Below, piece by piece: positions 4,524 to 7,509 of a stretch of 7,509 bases of DNA; the stretch's first letter is position 1, and each line of letters opens with the position of its first letter. Under the pieces are notes generated by a model that saw nothing but the letters and a program-made list of their open reading frames with translations, was not told the origin of the DNA and searched no databases. This DNA comes from Alphaproteobacteria bacterium (GTDB taxonomy: Bacteria > Pseudomonadota > Alphaproteobacteria > UBA6615). A program made the position numbers and the translations under genes. Location of the stretch: NCBI GenBank assembly GCA_013003285.1, contig JABDJY010000167.1:1-7509 (forward strand), written 5' to 3'.

Positions 4524-5291
4524 TTAGACGCGGGGCTCCGGCCTGCCTGCCGCGCGGGCAAGACGCTTCGCCAAAGCGGGGTCGTCGCGGGCGATGCGCG
4601 CTTGTTCGGTTCGATTGAAACTCTCGTTGCGCCAAGGATTGGGGATGCGCGATTCGGCCGCGCCCGACCCGGTCGCCGCCCCACCGCCATTGCGCGGCGC
4701 GGCGATGAAGGCCCGGCCTTCGTCGCTGTTGGCCCAGGCCGCAATAAAGGCGCCCGGCGTCTGGGCTTGGTCCGTGCCGTCATTCGGCCCCACAGCCGCC
4801 ACTTGAAATTCACCGTCCTGCTCGATCACCGTCAAGCTCGCCCGATGCATCGCCTTGGCCGCCTTCATATAGGGCGCGGCGATATTGGCCTCGACCAGGG
4901 CGTTGGTCAGCGCGGCATCCACTAAGGTCGCCTCCAGCGCCGCGCGATACTTCTCGGCTTGACCCGAGACAGCGTCCATAACCTGACGATGTGCTGCTTC
5001 CAATCGCCGGCGCGTCGACGCCGCCAACGGTTTGCTGCCGGCATCGGCCTCGCCTTCGTCGGCTCCAGCGTCAGGGCGCTGCCCCTGCTTCAGCGCATCA
5101 AGCTCGCGGCCCTGGCGTTTGCGCTTTTCCTGTTCTTTACGGAAGGCATTTTCCAACGGCGCCACCGCCGGATGACCGGCGATATCGCCCTCAATATCCA
5201 GGACAAACAGACCGGCCTCGGTCTCGGCGTAATATTCATGATGAGACGCGTCGACTTTATCGAGCGCCTCGATAACGGCAGGCAAAGGCAT
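4524..5291 (-). CDS. Phage capsid scaffold protein, 255 aa
   Basis: The ATG at 5291 is chosen because GAGGAG lies seven bases upstream. An in-frame ATG at 5396 would add 35 Pro/Ser/Thr-rich residues unlike the family and lacks such a site. Scaffold proteins guide assembly of the procapsid and then leave. The typical parts are present. The N-terminus has YYAETEAGLFVLDIEG (20-35). A charged coiled-coil-like helix follows (LENAFRKEQEKRKRQGRELDAL is part of it, about 46-67), then an acidic low-complexity linker. A central helical part carries KYRAALEATLVDAALTNAL and a strand pair SLTVIEQDGEFQVAAVGP. The C-terminal capsid-binding motif is PNPWRNESFNRTEQARI followed by DPALAKRLARAAG (217-247). This 'NPw...tFNlTEQ..i...dPaLAkrLa..AG' ending is highly characteristic. 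The portal and terminase genes expected upstream are absent. Confidence 0.87.
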   Translation of the reverse strand: MPLPAVIEALDKVDASHHEYYAETEAGLFVLDIEGDIAGHPAVAPLENAFRKEQEKRKRQGRELDALKQGQRPDAGADEGEADAGSKPLAASTRRRLEAAHRQVMDAVSGQAEKYRAALEATLVDAALTNALVEANIAAPYMKAAKAMHRASLTVIEQDGEFQVAAVGPNDGTDQAQTPGAFIAAWANSDEGRAFIAAPRNGGGAATGSGAAESRIPNPWRNESFNRTEQARIARDDPALAKRLARAAGRPEPRV

Positions 5292-5482
5292 GGGATTGCT
5301 CCTCGTCGTTGACGGGGTGGGAGTGGGGCTAGGTAATGTCAGGTAGGCCGCCGGACTTGCCGGTTGGCAGAGGGCAAAAATTTCGATGGCGACCATTTAT
5401 CGATAGCGACGTGGCGGCCGCGCCCGAACGACTCCGCGATAAAACACCGATCACCGATCCACGATAGTGTTACACTGATTTG
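5292..5482. other. Divergent intergenic region between the phage block and the methyltransferase gene
   Basis: These 191 bp separate the scaffold start (minus) from the ICMT-like start (plus) and form the right boundary of the phage block. A tandem 7-mer ACCGATC occurs twice at 5446-5459. TACACT at 5471-5476 could be a -10 element for the plus-strand gene, but no good -35 matches it. On the minus strand no remnant of a portal or other phage gene is recognisable. No clear phage promoter or attachment site was found. Confidence 0.4.
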
Positions 5483-5947
5483 ATGGACGACAAACCAATT
5501 TGCGGCGGCGTGATTCCGCCGCCCGTCATCTACGCCGTTTGTTTTCTCGCCGGCCTCGGTGTGGATGCTCTATGGCCGTTGCCGTTGCTGCCGTCGACAG
5601 TCCAATACGCCATCAGCACAGCGCTCATTATCGCTGGACTGGTTCTTTTCGTTACGGCGTTGCGCGAGTTTTTGCGCGCACAAACCGCGGTCACCCATCA
5701 TCATCCAACTACGGGCATCGTCACCTCGGGCCCGTTCGCCTTTTCCCGCAACCCTATTTACCTGGCAATGACGTTGGTTTTTCTGGGCGCTGCAATCGCC
5801 GTCGATAGTCTGGTCATTTTAGCCCACGTCATCCCGGCAATAGCTGCGATCAACACCCTGGTTATCCCCAAAGAAGAGGCTTTTCTCGAAACCACTTTCG
5901 GCGACGACTACCGGCACTACAAATCCTCGGTACGGCGCTGGATTTGA
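5483..5947 (+). CDS. Isoprenylcysteine carboxyl methyltransferase / PEMT-family membrane protein, 154 aa
   Basis: The ATG at 5483 is taken as start; a TTG directly before it (5480) is an alternative, and no clear Shine-Dalgarno is present. The protein is a small integral membrane protein of the ICMT/PEMT (phospholipid methyltransferase) type. Hydrophobic segments lie at about 14-36, 42-60 and 92-128. The family signature spans the C-terminal half: TTGIVTSGPFAFSRNPIYLAM (76-96), with the RNPxY motif that lines the S-adenosylmethionine site, then PKEEAFLETTFGDDYRHYKSSVRRWI (129-154), with the paired Glu and the 'FG..Y..Y...V.RW' ending. Members methylate lipid or membrane-bound substrates. Bacterial homologues of this size are mostly of unknown substrate. 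It is a chromosomal-type gene that marks the right edge of the phage block. Confidence 0.85.
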   Translation: MDDKPICGGVIPPPVIYAVCFLAGLGVDALWPLPLLPSTVQYAISTALIIAGLVLFVTALREFLRAQTAVTHHHPTTGIVTSGPFAFSRNPIYLAMTLVFLGAAIAVDSLVILAHVIPAIAAINTLVIPKEEAFLETTFGDDYRHYKSSVRRWI

Positions 5948-6114
5948 GCCAAATCAACGCCCGTTCGGCATTTTTCGTGGTTAATCGCCTTGGTTACGCC
6001 ATATTCCAGGGTTGCATTAGGGTCTGGCCACAAATCGGCGCGGGACGTTAAGATTTCTTAAACAATTTCCGCGATTTTAGTACACCTGACGACAGATCAA
6101 CGAAGGACGATATC
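5948..6114. other. Intergenic region before the lipoprotein gene
   Basis: These 167 bp are AT-richer than the surrounding genes and presumably carry the lipoprotein promoter. A small inverted repeat TTAAG-ATTT-CTTAA lies at 6048-6061, about 55 bases before the ATG, and AAGGA lies at a suitable distance from the ATG at 6115. I could not identify a reliable -35/-10 pair, and no convincing terminator follows the methyltransferase gene. Confidence 0.35.
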
Positions 6115-6585
6115 ATGCAACGTAAGCCTCTAGTTTCTCTCGCGGCCGCCGCTTTAATTCTTGCGGCATGCACGAGCGATGCCGGCCAGAAGGAAACGGC
6201 GGGCACCGTTCTAGGCGGCGTCGCCGGTGCCGTGCTCGGCTCGCAGATCGGCGGCGGGTCGGGCCAAATTGTGGCCACCGCGGTCGGCACCTTAGCAGGT
6301 GCGCTCATCGGCAACGAGATCGGCAGATCGCTCGACCGCGCCGACCGTTTGGCGATGCAACAGGCCGAAACACGGGCCCACACCGCCCCAGTGGGCGAGA
6401 GGATCGTGTGGAATAATCCCGACAGCGGCAATTCGGGCTCGGTCACCCCGATCCGCGATGGGCGCGACGCCCAGTCCAATGCCTATTGCCGGGAATACCA
6501 GACCACGGTGATAGTCGACGGGCGCGAACAAAAGGCCTTTGGCACCGCTTGCCAGCAGCCCGACGGCAGCTGGAAGATCGTCTAG
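6115..6585 (+). CDS. Outer-membrane lipoprotein with glycine zipper, 17-kDa surface antigen type, 156 aa
   Basis: The ATG at 6115 has AAGGA seven bases upstream. The protein starts with a short lipoprotein signal: basic MQRK, hydrophobic LVSLAAAALIL, and lipobox LAAC with Cys19 as the lipidated residue. Asp is absent from position +2, which fits sorting to the outer membrane. Residues about 29-70 are a glycine-zipper two-helix segment (TVLGGVAGAVLGSQIGGGSG, then a second Gly-rich helix GTLAGALIGNEIG), as in the Rickettsia 17-kDa antigen family. The C-terminal part (about 99-156) is a small beta domain with NPDSGNSGSVTP, YCREYQTTVIVDGREQKAFGTAC and a final PDGSWKIV, containing two cysteines that could form a disulfide. 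Such proteins are thought to support envelope integrity. The function in this organism is unknown. Confidence 0.88.
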   Translation: MQRKPLVSLAAAALILAACTSDAGQKETAGTVLGGVAGAVLGSQIGGGSGQIVATAVGTLAGALIGNEIGRSLDRADRLAMQQAETRAHTAPVGERIVWNNPDSGNSGSVTPIRDGRDAQSNAYCREYQTTVIVDGREQKAFGTACQQPDGSWKIV

Positions 6586-6609
6586 TCCAATCAGTTGAAA
6601 CAGCTAGAC
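6580..6609. repeat. Inverted repeat spanning both convergent stop codons
   Basis: GTCTAG (6580-6585) and CTAGAC (6604-6609) form a six-base inverted repeat with 18 bases between the arms. Each arm contains the TAG stop of one of the two convergent genes. A shared weak bidirectional transcription end is possible, but there is no GC-rich stem or T-tract, so the feature may simply reflect two TAG stops in similar context. Confidence 0.3.
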
Positions 6610-7509
6610 TGGCGGCAGCACGCGAATACGGCGCTTCTCGGTTTGCGAGAACCCGAATAGCTCGACCTTGCGGGTATAAATCACCTGCTTGGGAAAACCT
6701 GTCGCCAAATCAATTTCGTAGTCGGCGCTATCGGAAACATCGATAGCGCCGATATCGAACGTATCGGGTACCAGCTGACCTGCGTCCGCGATAAGATTTT
6801 CCAAATATCCCCGCACCGCACCGGCGGCCTGTTTCGGATCAACCGATTGGCGCCAACTCATCCACGCCACCCCGGCGGTGCGATCGAACCACTTAAGCTC
6901 ATAATTCACTGTGCTGGGAAGGGCATCGACGCTCGGCGGCAAACTCATCACGCCGGCGCGGCTATATTTCTTGCCCGTTGTCAGTTCCAGCCCGCTGAAA
7001 AAATGTAGAAGCCTGGGCAAATCGAGCGCCCGCGCCGCCGCATAGTCCTGCGACAAAAGCGGCGCCATATTGGCGCGAATATCATCGGCCAGTTGGGGAT
7101 CGGCCGACTGTGCATCGATATCACCTAAGACCCGGTCGATCGATTTTTCGTAGAACGTCTTCAGCTGGGCCGGGTTACTTAACCCGGTCACCTCGCCCTT
7201 TTGATTGGTTTGACACTCGACCTTTTGGCCGTCAATCAGTTTTCCGAGCTCGCTGTCCAGACGGCTAGCTTGCGGGTCGCCAGCGGTTTTGACCGTCGCC
7301 GGGCCAAAGGTCCATTCGATACGCGCGCCGTCTCGCTGTCCCGCCTTGACTACCATATTGACATCCATCTCTGATGTCTGCGCCATCACGAAGGCGCCAT
7401 CACGGGCCCGTTCGCGGGTTTCCACCACCTGCAGGTGATAGCGGACCCCGTCGGAAAAATTGGCCGCGATGCGCACCGCCCCGGCGGGAACCGAGGCAAC
7501 GTTTACGGC
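6604..7509 (-). CDS. Hypothetical protein, probably exported, 5' end outside the window (301 aa visible)
   Basis: The frame is open from the right window edge (7509) to a TAG at 6606-6604. A GTG at 7476 could start a 290-aa form, but the 11 codons before it continue a plausible strand (NVASVPAGAVRI) with no ribosome site, so the true start, perhaps with a signal peptide, is probably beyond the edge. I do not recognise the family. The visible protein is strand-rich at the N-terminus (VRYHLQVVETRERARDGAFV and the strand IEWTFGPATVK). The middle is helical (PAQLKTFYEKSIDRVLGDI, DDIRANMAPLLSQDY), and the C-terminus is again strand-rich, ending DYEIDLATGFPKQVIYTRKV and KRRIRVLPPV. This layout resembles periplasmic proteins that report on or carry a hydrophobic ligand, but that is only an impression. 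The gene is convergent with the lipoprotein gene, 18 bp apart. Confidence 0.7.
   Translation of the reverse strand, partial: AVNVASVPAGAVRIAANFSDGVRYHLQVVETRERARDGAFVMAQTSEMDVNMVVKAGQRDGARIEWTFGPATVKTAGDPQASRLDSELGKLIDGQKVECQTNQKGEVTGLSNPAQLKTFYEKSIDRVLGDIDAQSADPQLADDIRANMAPLLSQDYAAARALDLPRLLHFFSGLELTTGKKYSRAGVMSLPPSVDALPSTVNYELKWFDRTAGVAWMSWRQSVDPKQAAGAVRGYLENLIADAGQLVPDTFDIGAIDVSDSADYEIDLATGFPKQVIYTRKVELFGFSQTEKRRIRVLPPV

Larger units (their letters stand above)
703..5291 (-). mobile_element. Phage head-and-neck gene block (incomplete prophage or retained capsid cassette)
   Basis: Nine intact minus-strand genes run scaffold, major capsid, head-fibre-like, SH3-like, basic protein, beta-rich protein, SPOUT-like protein, adaptor and head-closure. 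This is the usual order of the central head module of a tailed phage. The genes that normally precede it (small and large terminase, portal, protease) and follow it (tail tube, tape measure, baseplate, lysis) are absent from the window. Non-phage genes start within 30 bp of the left end and about 190 bp of the right end. I found no integrase, transposase or convincing direct repeat marking an insertion. The boundaries given are simply the outermost recognisable phage genes. No stop-interrupted phage gene is visible, apart from the start irregularity of the adaptor gene. Confidence 0.75.

Noticed and set aside
4220..4813. 197-codon minus-strand frame overlapping the end of scaffold and the start of capsid
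   Set aside because: It overlaps two well-identified genes out of frame and is Arg/Pro/Ser-rich without domains. A scaffold-capsid overlap protein would need independent support.
703..5291. Complete gene transfer agent or complete prophage
   Set aside because: No portal, terminase, protease, tail or lysis genes are in the window; only the head and neck part can be supported.
701..5334. GGCTAGG at both ends of the phage block as an attachment-site repeat
   Set aside because: Seven bases is too short to be meaningful in this window, and there is no integrase or tRNA gene beside either copy.
5292..5396. 35-residue N-terminal extension of the scaffold from an ATG at 5396
   Set aside because: The extension is Pro/Ser/Thr-rich and unlike scaffold N-termini, while the ATG at 5291 has a well-spaced GAGGAG site.
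5471..5483. Leaderless transcript for the methyltransferase gene from a TACACT -10 element
   Set aside because: The spacing would fit a start at the ATG, but no -35 element is found, so the evidence is too thin for a separate claim.
6580..6609. Strong bidirectional terminator between the convergent lipoprotein and hypothetical genes
   Set aside because: Only a six-base AT-containing stem with an 18-base loop and no T-tracts; listed as a weak inverted repeat instead.

Overview
The window looks like chromosomal DNA of a moderately GC-rich proteobacterium, most likely an alphaproteobacterium. The pointers are the small glycine-zipper lipoprotein of the Rickettsia 17-kDa antigen type and the general protein style; this is an inference, as there is no rRNA or other marker gene. 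No tRNA, rRNA, CRISPR array, transposase or integrase is visible.

Left flank (1-673): the first 57 codons of a medium-chain dehydrogenase/quinone-oxidoreductase-like gene run off the left edge on the minus strand. A 131-aa gene of unknown function starts divergently from it at 278.

Centre (703-5291): nine consecutive minus-strand genes form a phage head-and-neck block. In transcription order they are: scaffold (255 aa), major capsid protein (332 aa, gp13-like/HK97-type coat family), a head-fibre-like coiled-coil protein (83 aa), a tandem SH3-like protein (124 aa), a small basic protein (83 aa), a small beta-rich virion-type protein (98 aa), a protein with a degenerate SPOUT-like C-terminus (145 aa), the 'DnaT-like' head-tail adaptor (about 172 aa) and a head-closure-like protein (121 aa). 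Most have good Shine-Dalgarno sites, and several overlap or lie close together. The capsid gene is set apart by two hairpins upstream and a strong intrinsic terminator downstream. No terminase, portal, protease, tail, lysis, integrase or regulator gene is present, and genes not recognisable as phage genes begin close to both ends. The block is therefore a head/neck cassette cut out of its usual context: a recent prophage remnant, one piece of a split particle-producing system, or a retained capsid module.

Right flank (5483-7509): a small membrane methyltransferase of the isoprenylcysteine/PEMT type, a 17-kDa-antigen-like lipoprotein, and a convergent minus-strand gene of unknown function, probably exported, that runs off the right edge.

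The most unusual points are the isolated capsid-neck block, the regulatory punctuation around the capsid gene, a start-codon anomaly in the adaptor gene that one missing base would explain, and the SPOUT-like protein inside a structural operon.
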